A program made the position numbers and the translations under genes. Below the pieces are notes generated by a model. The model saw only the letters and a list, made by a program, of their open reading frames with translations, had not been told where the DNA came from and did not search any database. Source: an uncultured Lachnospiraceae bacterium (GTDB lineage Bacteria; Bacillota; Clostridia; Lachnospirales; Lachnospiraceae). From it: a DNA stretch of 12,554 nucleotides. The DNA lies in the NCBI GenBank assembly GCA_937950565.1, contig CALFCS010000046.1, forward strand, positions 1-12,554. The letters run 5' to 3'. How positions within the stretch are numbered: the stretch's first letter is position 1; each line of letters begins with the position of its first letter. Below, piece after piece: positions 1 through 6,510 of this stretch.

Positions 1-422
1 TCATCGTGCTCGCTGATATCAGACTTGGGCTTTTCCAGACCCTGGATCTTGATGCCGTGCTTCTCCGCATAATCCCACAGGGCCGCATGGATCGCCTCCT
101 CCGCCAGCAGGGAGCAGTGTACCTTCACCGGCGGAAGGCCGTCAAGCGCCTCCATCACCGCTTTATTGGTCACCTGCATTGCTTCCTGTATGGATTTTCC
201 CTTCACGAGTTCTGTTGCCATACTGCTCGTTGCCACAGCCGCACCGCAGCCAAAGGTTTTAAATTTCACATCACGGATAATCTGGTTTTCATCTATATCA
301 AGATAAATTCTCATGATATCTCCGCATTTTGCATTGCCTACTGTGCCCACACCACTGGCATTTTCTATTTCTCCTACATTTCTTGGATGCTCAAAATGAT
401 CCATTACTTTCTCTGAATACAT
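1..422 (-). CDS. nifU: Fe-S cluster assembly scaffold NifU/IscU (3' end cut by window edge)
   Basis: This is an IscU-type scaffold on which iron-sulfur clusters are built from sulfur supplied by the cysteine desulfurase encoded just upstream. It acts in the cytoplasm. I read 140 codons from the ATG at 422 to the window edge with no stop, so the gene is partial. The three cluster-binding cysteines are visible: C33 in the CGD motif (with conserved D35), C59 in FGCG and C103 in VHCS. LPPVK at 96-100 is the motif bound by HscA-type chaperones in proteobacterial IscU. The start is supported by an AAGGAGG sequence ending about 8 bases upstream. The gene follows nifS by 20 bases on the same strand and is surely cotranscribed with it. 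The half nearest the edge is visibly more GC-rich than the start. It has the short IscU length range, not the multi-domain NifU of nitrogen fixers. Confidence 0.95.
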   Translation of the reverse strand, partial: MYSEKVMDHFEHPRNVGEIENASGVGTVGNAKCGDIMRIYLDIDENQIIRDVKFKTFGCGAAVATSSMATELVKGKSIQEAMQVTNKAVMEALDGLPPVKVHCSLLAEEAIHAALWDYAEKHGIKIQGLEKPKSDISEHD

Positions 423-442
423 AATTTATCTCCTCCTTATGA

Positions 443-1633
443 TTAATTTTTCTTCGCATTCTTTTTTACAAAATCTTCGTATAACGGCGACATATTCCGA
501 AGGCCGCTTACGATTTCCTTTAGCGCTTCTACCACATAATCCAAATCTTCCTTTGTGGTATCTTCCCCAAGTGTAAGCCGCAGTGATCCATGTGCGATTT
601 CATGTGGAAGACCAATTGCAAGCAGTACATGAGACGGGTCCAGGGAACCGGACGTACATGCGGAACCACTGGAGCCACAGATTCCCTTCATATCCAGACG
701 AATCAGAAGAGATTCTCCTTCTATAAATTGGAAACTGAAATTTGCATTATTCGGAAGCCTTTCCGTCCGGTGTCCATTTAACCTGCAATAAGGAATTTCC
801 TCCAGGACTCTGCCAATCAGATAATCCCTTAATTCCTTTTCCCTCCCGGTTCTCTCTTCCATCGTTCTTACCGCACGCTTTACTGCCGCCCCAAGTCCTA
901 TGATTCCCGGTACATTCTCTGTTCCTGCACGGCGCTTTCTCTCCTGCGCCCCGCCATGGACAAAGGAGCGGATTTTCACGCCTTTCCGGATATACAGAAA
1001 ACCGATTCCCTTTGGTCCGTTTAATTTATGTCCGCTGGCGCTGAGCATATCAATATGGCAGTCATCTACATGGATTGGAATCTGCCCGAAAGCCTGTACC
1101 GCATCTGTATGAAACAAAATTCCCCGTTCATGGGCAATCTCACCAATTTCCTTAATCGGCTGAATCGTTCCGATTTCATTATTCGCATACATAACAGAAA
1201 TCAAGATTGTGGAAGGCTTAATCGCTGCTTTCAACTCATCCAGATTCACAACTCCATTCTCATCCACATCAAGATACGTTACCTCAAATCCCTGTTTTTC
1301 CAGATATTCTGCCGTATGAAGAATTGCATGATGCTCAATCTTTGTTGTAATAATATGATTTCCCTTCGCCTTGTACGCTTCTGCCGTTGCTTTCAACGCC
1401 CAGTTATCAGACTCGGAACCTCCGGCTGTAAAATAAATCTCGTTTGCCTTCGCCCCAAGCGCCTCCGCAATGATTTCCCGCTGTGCATACACCGCATCTT
1501 TATTTTTCGAAGCAAAGCTGTATACGCTGGACGGATTCCCATAATTTTCCGTAAAATAAGGAAGCATCGCCTCCACAACCTCCGGCGCGGTTCTGGTTGT
1601 CGCCGCATTATCCAGATAAATTAATTTATCCAT
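443..1633 (-). CDS. nifS: Cysteine desulfurase NifS/IscS
   Basis: This is a PLP-dependent class V aminotransferase-fold enzyme that converts cysteine to alanine and passes the sulfur as persulfide to NifU and other acceptors such as tRNA thiolation enzymes. At 396 residues it has the usual length. Visible landmarks are the N-terminal YLDNAATT segment, the catalytic histidine region KIEHH (H101/H102), HTDAVQ near 175-180, the PLP lysine K203 in SGHK, RAGTEN near 235-240 and the catalytic C326 in SSGSACTSG. The long cysteine loop is of the group I (IscS/NifS) type. I place the start at the ATG at 1633, because GGAGGG lies 7 bases upstream. An in-frame ATG at 1648 would add five residues, but that ATG runs straight into the ribosome binding site. 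The gene lies just after iscR and 20 bases before nifU. Confidence 0.97.
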   Translation of the reverse strand: MDKLIYLDNAATTRTAPEVVEAMLPYFTENYGNPSSVYSFASKNKDAVYAQREIIAEALGAKANEIYFTAGGSESDNWALKATAEAYKAKGNHIITTKIEHHAILHTAEYLEKQGFEVTYLDVDENGVVNLDELKAAIKPSTILISVMYANNEIGTIQPIKEIGEIAHERGILFHTDAVQAFGQIPIHVDDCHIDMLSASGHKLNGPKGIGFLYIRKGVKIRSFVHGGAQERKRRAGTENVPGIIGLGAAVKRAVRTMEERTGREKELRDYLIGRVLEEIPYCRLNGHRTERLPNNANFSFQFIEGESLLIRLDMKGICGSSGSACTSGSLDPSHVLLAIGLPHEIAHGSLRLTLGEDTTKEDLDYVVEALKEIVSGLRNMSPLYEDFVKKNAKKN

Positions 1634-1640
1634 ATCTTTT

Positions 1641-1646
1641 CCCTCC
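1641..1646 (-). promoter_or_regulatory. Ribosome binding site that sets the nifS start
   Basis: GGAGGG on the minus strand lies 7 bases before the ATG at 1633. It overlaps an upstream in-frame ATG at 1648 (read ATGGAGGG), which argues that the upstream ATG is not the initiation codon. Confidence 0.75.
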
Positions 1647-1651
1647 ATTTT

Positions 1652-2113
1652 CTATTGTCCCCCGCATTTGGCATCCGCAGATTTCCCCTCCGGATTCAAA
1701 GTGCGGCTCTCTTTTACAAGTTCTTCTAAACTAATCTCATCAACCGTCCGGTTAATACTGTCATTAATCTTCTGCCATACATATTTTGTTACACATCCGT
1801 CTGATGCCGTGCATCCATCTTCTGAATAATACGCAGCACACCGGACCGGTTCCAGACTTCCTTCTAATGCCCTCAAAATATCACCCACTGATATTTCATC
1901 TGCCTTTTTCGCCAGCACATATCCTCCGCCGGCCCCCCGAATACTTTTCACAAGTCCCTCTTTTTTCAGGAGTGATACAATCTGCTCCAGATAGCCCTCT
2001 GAAATCCCCTGTCTTGCCGCCACATGATTAATCGACACCGGTTCCTTCTCACTGTAACGCGCCATATCTATCATAGCCCGAAGCCCGTATCTTCCTTTCG
2101 TTGACAATTTCAT
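1652..2113 (-). CDS. iscR: Rrf2-family regulator IscR
   Basis: This is a 153-residue DNA-binding regulator of Fe-S cluster biogenesis. The N-terminal winged helix starts MKLSTKGRYGLRA. The recognition helix region is GISEGYLEQI (36-45), followed by the wing with IRGAGGGY (58-65). Three cysteines, C92, C101 and C107, sit where IscR binds its [2Fe-2S] cluster, although the first gap is eight residues instead of the five seen in E. coli IscR. The Rrf2 regulator CymR lacks such cysteines, so the IscR assignment is favoured. A fourth cysteine (C150) lies in the tail. The gene is first in the operon: its TAG stop is 18 bases before the nifS ATG. The ATG at 2113 follows AAGGTGA. A consensus promoter and a palindrome upstream suggest autoregulation. 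The DNA-sensing role is inferred from family and context. Confidence 0.93.
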   Translation of the reverse strand: MKLSTKGRYGLRAMIDMARYSEKEPVSINHVAARQGISEGYLEQIVSLLKKEGLVKSIRGAGGGYVLAKKADEISVGDILRALEGSLEPVRCAAYYSEDGCTASDGCVTKYVWQKINDSINRTVDEISLEELVKESRTLNPEGKSADAKCGGQ

Positions 2114-2130
2114 TTACTCACCTTCTTTTT

Positions 2131-2155
2131 AATTCCCAGTTTATTACTAGGAATT
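2131..2155. promoter_or_regulatory. Probable IscR operator (25-bp palindrome)
   Basis: On the plus strand AATTCCCAGT and ACTAGGAATT form ten-base arms around a five-base spacer, with one mismatch. The palindrome begins a few bases downstream of the predicted transcription start of iscR, so a bound dimer would block transcription. Its length and AATTCC/GGAATT core suit a dimeric Rrf2 regulator. That the binder is IscR is inference from position. Confidence 0.72.
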
Positions 2156-2164
2156 CTTTTTTGT

Positions 2165-2193
2165 AGAATATCATTCCTCTTTTGTTCTGTCAA
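2165..2193 (-). promoter_or_regulatory. Sigma-A promoter of iscR-nifS-nifU
   Basis: On the minus strand a perfect -35 TTGACA (2188-2193) is followed after 17 bases by TATTCT (2165-2170). Transcription should start near 2158, about 45 bases before the iscR ATG. Confidence 0.85.
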
Positions 2194-2241
2194 GACCTTT
2201 GCTTGAATATCTTATAGCAATAGAATTATCGGGGTGAGCCC

Positions 2242-3561
2242 ATGTCAAGAAAACGTGCTATTATAAAAGGAACCTTTATTTTAACTGCGGCTGGATTGGC
2301 TACGCGGTTTATGGGATTTTTTTACCGTATTTTCTTAAGTCATACATTCGGAGAGGAGGGCGTGGGACTCTATCATCTTGTTTTTCCGGTCTATGCCCTC
2401 TGCTTTTCTCTTACCTGTGCAGGTGTCGAAACTGCATTATCCCGCTGCATTGCCAAAAGGCTGGCCCGCGGACAAAAAAAAGAGACTCGTACACTTTTAT
2501 ATACAAGCCTGATTCTCACTGTATTTTTTTCTTGTATTATCACAATTCTTTTACAAAGATATGCCAGTTTCATAGCCGGCGGCTTCTTAAAGGACAGCCG
2601 GTGTACTGATTTTTTGATTCTTTTATCTTATGCCTTTCCATTTGCCGCTATACATAGCTGTATTTCCGGCTATTATCTGGGCATGAAAGAAACTCGTGTT
2701 CCCGCATTGTCCCAGCTCATAGAACAGAGCGCCCGTATTCTGTCCGTATATCTGCTCTACCTGATTTACCGGAAACAGAGTCTGATGCCGGACATCTCTA
2801 TTGCTGTTGCCGGTCTGATACTGGGTGAAATTGCTTCCTCAGCCTACTGTATCTGCAAAATACGTGGGAAGTCGCTCTTTTCCCGTATGCCGCATCTTTC
2901 CGCCGCAGCTTTCCTGACTCATATCCGGGAACTGCTCCCACTCTCTGTTCCGCTGACAGCAAACCGGGTCCTGCTTAATATTCTGCAAAGCGTGGAGTCC
3001 GTCTCGATTCCTCTATGCCTCCAGACATTTGGTATGGCAAGAAGTAACGCATTAAGCATCTACGGAGTTCTGACTGGTATGGCGCTTCCCTGCATTCTCT
3101 TTCCTTCTGCCATTACCAACTCCGTTTCCGTCATGCTTCTTCCTACTGTTGCAGAGATACAGACTTTGAATAACAAAAAGGAGCTTACCTCTATCATTGA
3201 AAAATGTATCTGCTCCTGTGTCCTCCTCGGAAGCATATGCTGTGCATTTCTCCTGTGCTTTGGCGACTGGGCCGGAAACTTTCTTTTTCACAGCTCCATG
3301 GCAGGAAGATTCATCACGGTTCTTTCCTGGATCTGTCCATTCCTCTATACAAATAATACTTTAATCAGCATTATCAACGGTATTGGAAAAACACACCTAT
3401 CTTTTTTTATCAACTCTGCAAGCCTTATAATTCGTATCGCATCCGTCTTATATCTGATTCCCCTCTGTGGAATTTACGGATATCTGTGGGGGCTGCTTGC
3501 AAGCCAGGTATTTGTATTTCTCGTATGTCTGGGATATATTTACCATTATGTACATAAATAA
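2242..3561 (+). CDS. spoVB: SpoVB-like polysaccharide/lipid flippase
   Basis: This is a multi-pass membrane protein of the MOP (MATE/MurJ/Wzx) flippase superfamily. The first 75 residues match the SpoVB pattern, with KGTFILTAAGLATRFMGFFY (9-28) and then EEGVGLYHL near 38-46. SpoVB is needed for spore cortex synthesis and is thought to flip lipid-linked peptidoglycan precursors, so it would act in the mother-cell or forespore membranes. About 12 hydrophobic segments can be counted, spread from residue 10 to 435. At 439 residues it is shorter than B. subtilis SpoVB (about 518) and probably lacks a terminal pair of helices. A cluster of six cysteines lies between 322 and 339. The ATG follows GGGGTGA. 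The gene diverges from iscR, and I could not identify its promoter. A vegetative exporter of another polysaccharide is a possible alternative. Confidence 0.8.
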   Translation: MSRKRAIIKGTFILTAAGLATRFMGFFYRIFLSHTFGEEGVGLYHLVFPVYALCFSLTCAGVETALSRCIAKRLARGQKKETRTLLYTSLILTVFFSCIITILLQRYASFIAGGFLKDSRCTDFLILLSYAFPFAAIHSCISGYYLGMKETRVPALSQLIEQSARILSVYLLYLIYRKQSLMPDISIAVAGLILGEIASSAYCICKIRGKSLFSRMPHLSAAAFLTHIRELLPLSVPLTANRVLLNILQSVESVSIPLCLQTFGMARSNALSIYGVLTGMALPCILFPSAITNSVSVMLLPTVAEIQTLNNKKELTSIIEKCICSCVLLGSICCAFLLCFGDWAGNFLFHSSMAGRFITVLSWICPFLYTNNTLISIINGIGKTHLSFFINSASLIIRIASVLYLIPLCGIYGYLWGLLASQVFVFLVCLGYIYHYVHK

Positions 3562-3590
3562 TTTGCCTGACTCCGAACAATTACAACCAT

Positions 3591-4130
3591 TCACAACGCC
3601 TGAAGGAACAGTTTCATAATGACTGGATTCACGTAGCATTCAAGCACGATTCCAACCATCATAAATATAGCAAAGCACAAGGTTTTCGACGCATTCCATT
3701 TTACCTGCGGATAAAAATACAGATACCACAGAAGCATAATATAGGCAGTCACATAACAAATCCCCTGCGGCAGCATACTGAGAAGGCACAATAAAATCCC
3801 CTTTACTCCCATCTTCATAACCGCTGCCGCAAGAATCAGTCCACAGGAAAAGCCTGTCCACACGATACATCCAAGGGCTGCTCCCTTTCGAAGCTTTGCT
3901 CTTGATAAGGCAGCGAGGACAAGAACCGGCAACAGCCTGATATATGCCACATAACATAAATAACCACTCATATCGACATCTGTTTTGATGTAATTTTCCA
4001 GGAAAAAATCATCCAGAATCCCCGCATTTAAAATATAATCCCCTGATATAATATTCGCATATAGTATCCCGATAAAAAAACCCGCCATATAGCATAAAAT
4101 AAAACTCCTTTTGCTCTCCCGCATCTTCAT
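3591..4130 (-). CDS. spoIIM: Stage II sporulation protein M-like membrane protein
   Basis: This 179-residue protein has about five membrane segments (near 8-28, 57-76, 84-106, 111-137 and 150-174). Two motifs match SpoIIM: LSMLPQ followed by a TAY-containing helix (117-130), and ECYVNP near the C-terminus (164-169), the counterpart of the EAYxxP ending. In B. subtilis SpoIIM is the membrane anchor of the SpoIID-SpoIIP peptidoglycan hydrolases that drive engulfment of the forespore. A NudF-type gene directly upstream also fits, since nudF and spoIIM are near neighbours in B. subtilis. I chose the ATG at 4130, which has AAGGGAG 8 bases upstream, over a TTG at 4151. A sigma-E-like promoter lies just upstream. 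The stop is 29 bases from the convergent spoVB-like gene with no obvious terminator between. A non-sporulation SpoIIM-domain protein is the alternative. Confidence 0.75.
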   Translation of the reverse strand: MKMRESKRSFILCYMAGFFIGILYANIISGDYILNAGILDDFFLENYIKTDVDMSGYLCYVAYIRLLPVLVLAALSRAKLRKGAALGCIVWTGFSCGLILAAAVMKMGVKGILLCLLSMLPQGICYVTAYIMLLWYLYFYPQVKWNASKTLCFAIFMMVGIVLECYVNPVIMKLFLQAL

Positions 4131-4160
4131 TTCCCGCTCTCCCTTACTCAAAGATACTTC

Positions 4161-4188
4161 ATTATATGCCGGGACTTTCTATATATGC
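4161..4188 (-). promoter_or_regulatory. Candidate sigma-E promoter of spoIIM
   Basis: On the minus strand GCATATA (4182-4188) and CATATAAT (4161-4168) are separated by 13 bases. They resemble the sporulation sigma-E consensus (about KMATATT and CATACAMT), with one mismatch in each element. The sigma-A view would give a perfect TATAAT, but no -35 hexamer lies at 17 bases. The start would lie near 4154, about 24 bases before the ATG. B. subtilis spoIIM is a sigma-E gene, which supports the reading. Confidence 0.6.
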
Positions 4189-4246
4189 TTCTTTTATGCC
4201 GTGAGTTCCATAAGATATCAGACAGATGATTCCTCACTGCACCCTT

Positions 4247-4786
4247 CTACAAACCATATTTATCTGCATATGCCAGAACAGCCGCTATTGTCTTAGAATC
4301 TTCTATCTCGCCTGCATAAATCTTTTCCTTCAGTTCTTCTACCGTAAAGGCTTTTACAGTAACATATTCATTTTCATCCAGATTCTGTCTGGAAGCTTTC
4401 AAATCCCTCGCAAGAAAAATCTCTATCTTTTCGTTACATAAAGCAACTGTCGTACGAATATTAATCAGCCACTCCAAATGTTCGGATTTATATCCGGTCT
4501 CTTCTTCCAGCTCTCTTCCGGCACAAATAATCCCCGGCTCATCCGGGCTGTCAAGCTTTCCCGCCGGAATCTCCAGCGTGTCACGGTCCAGCGCATTACG
4601 GAACTGAGACACCATGAGAATTCTTCCATCATCCATTACCGGAACCACTGCCGCCGCCCCGTCATGATGGATATAATCCCATTCCTCTGTATTCCCGTTT
4701 TCAAACTCCATATGATCTTTATACACTTTCAAAACCGTTCCTTCATAAGCCAGCTCTCTCTTTATACGTTTGATTTCTCCACTCAT
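4247..4786 (-). CDS. nudF: NUDIX hydrolase, ADP-ribose pyrophosphatase type
   Basis: This is a 179-residue cytoplasmic hydrolase that probably cleaves ADP-ribose to AMP and ribose 5-phosphate. The Nudix box spans residues 76-99, from GKLDSP to RELEEETGY. The metal-binding glutamates of REXXEE are intact (E92, E95, E96). LEIPAGK before the box and a long N-terminal strand region (EGTVLKVYKDHMEFENG) are typical of the ADP-ribose subgroup. The box has one extra residue between its first glycine and first glutamate (G-x6-E-x7-RE). The ATG at 4786 is chosen because AGGAGA lies 7 bases upstream and the family N-terminus begins there. A longer in-frame extension to 4912 would cross the rny terminator and stop codon. 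It is codirectional with spoIIM 116 bases downstream, and it follows the rny terminator, so it probably has its own weak promoter, which I could not pin down. Confidence 0.9.
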   Translation of the reverse strand: MSGEIKRIKRELAYEGTVLKVYKDHMEFENGNTEEWDYIHHDGAAAVVPVMDDGRILMVSQFRNALDRDTLEIPAGKLDSPDEPGIICAGRELEEETGYKSEHLEWLINIRTTVALCNEKIEIFLARDLKASRQNLDENEYVTVKAFTVEELKEKIYAGEIEDSKTIAAVLAYADKYGL

Positions 4787-4831
4787 AAATACTTCTCCTC
4801 TCTCTGTCTGCAATCTGCAGAATTTTCCATG

Positions 4832-4870
4832 TAATAATAAAGACAGAACCAATCTTATCGGTTCTGTCTT
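4832..4870 (-). terminator. Intrinsic terminator after rny
   Basis: On the minus strand AAGACAGAACC (4860-4870) pairs perfectly with GGTTCTGTCTT (4840-4850), giving an 11-bp stem with a nine-base loop. It is followed by the T-rich TATTATTAC and begins 10 bases after the rny stop. The T tract is imperfect, so some read-through into the Nudix gene is likely. Confidence 0.8.
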
Positions 4871-4880
4871 ATTTATCTTC

Positions 4881-6434
4881 TTACTTGGCATAGTCTGTAA
4901 CACGTGATTCACGAATTACATTAACTTTTATCTGACCTGGATATTCAAGCTCATACTCAATCTGCTTTGCGATATTTCTGGCCATCAATACCATGTCTGC
5001 ATCAGATACTTGCTCTGGAACTACCATAACACGAATCTCTCTACCTGCCTGAATTGCAAAAGATTTCTCAACACCTTTAAATTGATTGGTGATTTCTTCT
5101 AATTGTTTTAACCTGTTTGTATATGTTTCCAATGTTTCTCTTCTCGCACCCGGACGTGCCGCAGATATTGTATCTGCCGCCTGTACAACACATGCAATCA
5201 GAGTTTCCGGTTCTACGTCGCCGTGATGTGCTTCTACTGCATTAATTACAACTGCTGATTCCTTGTATTTTCTACAAAGATCAACTCCGATCTGAATATG
5301 GGAGCCTTCCACATCATGATCAATCGATTTTCCAATATCATGCAGGAGTCCTGCTCTCTTTGCCACTCTGACATCAAGCCCGATTTCTCCAGCAAGAAGC
5401 CCTGCCAGCTGAGCTACTTCGATAGAATGTTTCAAGGCATTCTGCCCGTAGCTTGTTCTGAACTTCATTCTTCCCAAAAGCTTGATCAGCTCTGGATGAA
5501 TTCCGTGGACGCCTACTTCAAGAGAAGCCGCCTCTCCTTCTTCACGAATCATTGCATCTACTTCTTTTTGCGCCTTCTCAACCATCTCTTCAATTCTTGC
5601 CGGATGGATACGTCCGTCAACAATTAATTTTTCAAGCGCAATTCTTGCAACCTCTCGTCTTATCGGGTCAAACCCGGATAAAACAACAGCTTCTGGAGTA
5701 TCATCAATAATCAGTTCAACACCCGTCATTGTCTCAAGTGTACGGATGTTACGTCCCTCTCTACCAATAATTCTTCCTTTCATTTCATCGCTCGGAAGCT
5801 GGACAACCGAAATCGTAGTTTCCGCAACATGGTCAGCAGCACATCTCTGAATTGCGGTAACGACATATTCCTTCGCTTTCTTATTCGCTTCTTCTCTTGC
5901 CTGCGTTTCCAGTTCCTTTACCATTTTTGCGGTATCATGTTTCACATCTTCTTCAACAGTTTTTAACAAATATTCTTTTGCCTGTTCGGAGGTAAGTCCT
6001 GAGATTCTTTCTAGTTCCTGTACTCTTTGTTTACCCAGCTCTTCCACTTTCGCTTCGCGCTGACGTAATTGTTCTTCTTTTGCCGTAAAACTTGCTTCCC
6101 GCTTTTCCATCGCTTCCGACCTTTTATCTAAAGCCTCTTCCTTGGAAAGTACACGCTTCTCAAAACGCTGCAGTTCATTTCTGCGTTCTTTTGTCTCTTT
6201 TTCAAGTTCGTTCTTGTTCTTGATAGACTCTTCTTTAATTTCCAAGAGAGACTCCTTCTTCTTTGCCTCGGCCGTCTTTACTGCGTCATCAATAATTTCT
6301 CTTGCCTTGCTTTCTGCATTTCCAATCTTTGAATCTGCATCTTTCTTCAGATTAGAAACAGTAACGAAATGACTGATAACCGCTGCTGCGATAACAAGCA
6401 CTGCTGCTACAGCAATAAATAACCCATTCGGCAC
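4881..6434 (-). CDS. rny: Ribonuclease Y
   Basis: This membrane-anchored endoribonuclease starts mRNA decay in Gram-positive bacteria. Its 517 residues have the usual layout. There is an N-terminal membrane helix (about 4-25), then a long, highly charged coiled coil (about 27-200). A KH RNA-binding domain follows with GRIIGREGRN (220-229). The HD phosphohydrolase domain has H336, the metal pair H365-D366 in LLHDIGK, H403/H404 and D421. Initiation is at a GTG at 6434, 7 bases after AAGGAGG; the next ATG-like triplet is out of frame. The ribosome binding site and the bases just before the GTG can fold into a small hairpin. It lies 72 bases after recX and has its own promoter in that gap. A strong hairpin follows the stop. 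The protein is complete with no anomalies. Confidence 0.98.
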   Translation of the reverse strand: MPNGLFIAVAAVLVIAAAVISHFVTVSNLKKDADSKIGNAESKAREIIDDAVKTAEAKKKESLLEIKEESIKNKNELEKETKERRNELQRFEKRVLSKEEALDKRSEAMEKREASFTAKEEQLRQREAKVEELGKQRVQELERISGLTSEQAKEYLLKTVEEDVKHDTAKMVKELETQAREEANKKAKEYVVTAIQRCAADHVAETTISVVQLPSDEMKGRIIGREGRNIRTLETMTGVELIIDDTPEAVVLSGFDPIRREVARIALEKLIVDGRIHPARIEEMVEKAQKEVDAMIREEGEAASLEVGVHGIHPELIKLLGRMKFRTSYGQNALKHSIEVAQLAGLLAGEIGLDVRVAKRAGLLHDIGKSIDHDVEGSHIQIGVDLCRKYKESAVVINAVEAHHGDVEPETLIACVVQAADTISAARPGARRETLETYTNRLKQLEEITNQFKGVEKSFAIQAGREIRVMVVPEQVSDADMVLMARNIAKQIEYELEYPGQIKVNVIRESRVTDYAK

Positions 6435-6447
6435 AGGAGCACCTCCT
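6435..6447 (-). promoter_or_regulatory. Small hairpin hiding the rny ribosome binding site
   Basis: On the minus strand AGGAG-GTG-CTCCT is a perfect 5-bp stem with a three-base loop. Its left arm is the Shine-Dalgarno core and its right arm ends right at the GTG start. If it forms, it would limit ribosome access. Function is inference. Confidence 0.4.
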
Positions 6448-6481
6448 TATTTAATTTTCATTGTACAACTACAACACTTAA

Positions 6482-6510
6482 ATTCTATACTTTTTTCCCA
6501 TGAATGTCAA
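6482..6510 (-). promoter_or_regulatory. Sigma-A promoter of rny
   Basis: On the minus strand TTGACA (6505-6510) and TAGAAT (6482-6487) are 17 bases apart. The TGA within the -35 box is also the recX stop codon. The start would be near 6475, giving a leader of about 40 bases. It lets rny be expressed apart from the SOS-controlled recA-recX transcript. Confidence 0.75.

Noticed and set aside
1028..1624. A 198-codon plus-strand frame opposite nifS
   Set aside because: It lies entirely antisense to a clear cysteine desulfurase and has no recognisable domain.
2160..2241. A promoter for the spoVB-like gene
   Set aside because: TTGTTC, TTGCTT and GAATAT elements exist, but none pairs with a suitable -10 at proper spacing upstream of the ribosome binding site.
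4787..4912. N-terminal extension of the Nudix protein to an ATG at 4912
   Set aside because: It would run through the rny stop and terminator hairpin. The start at 4786 has a good ribosome binding site and family alignment.
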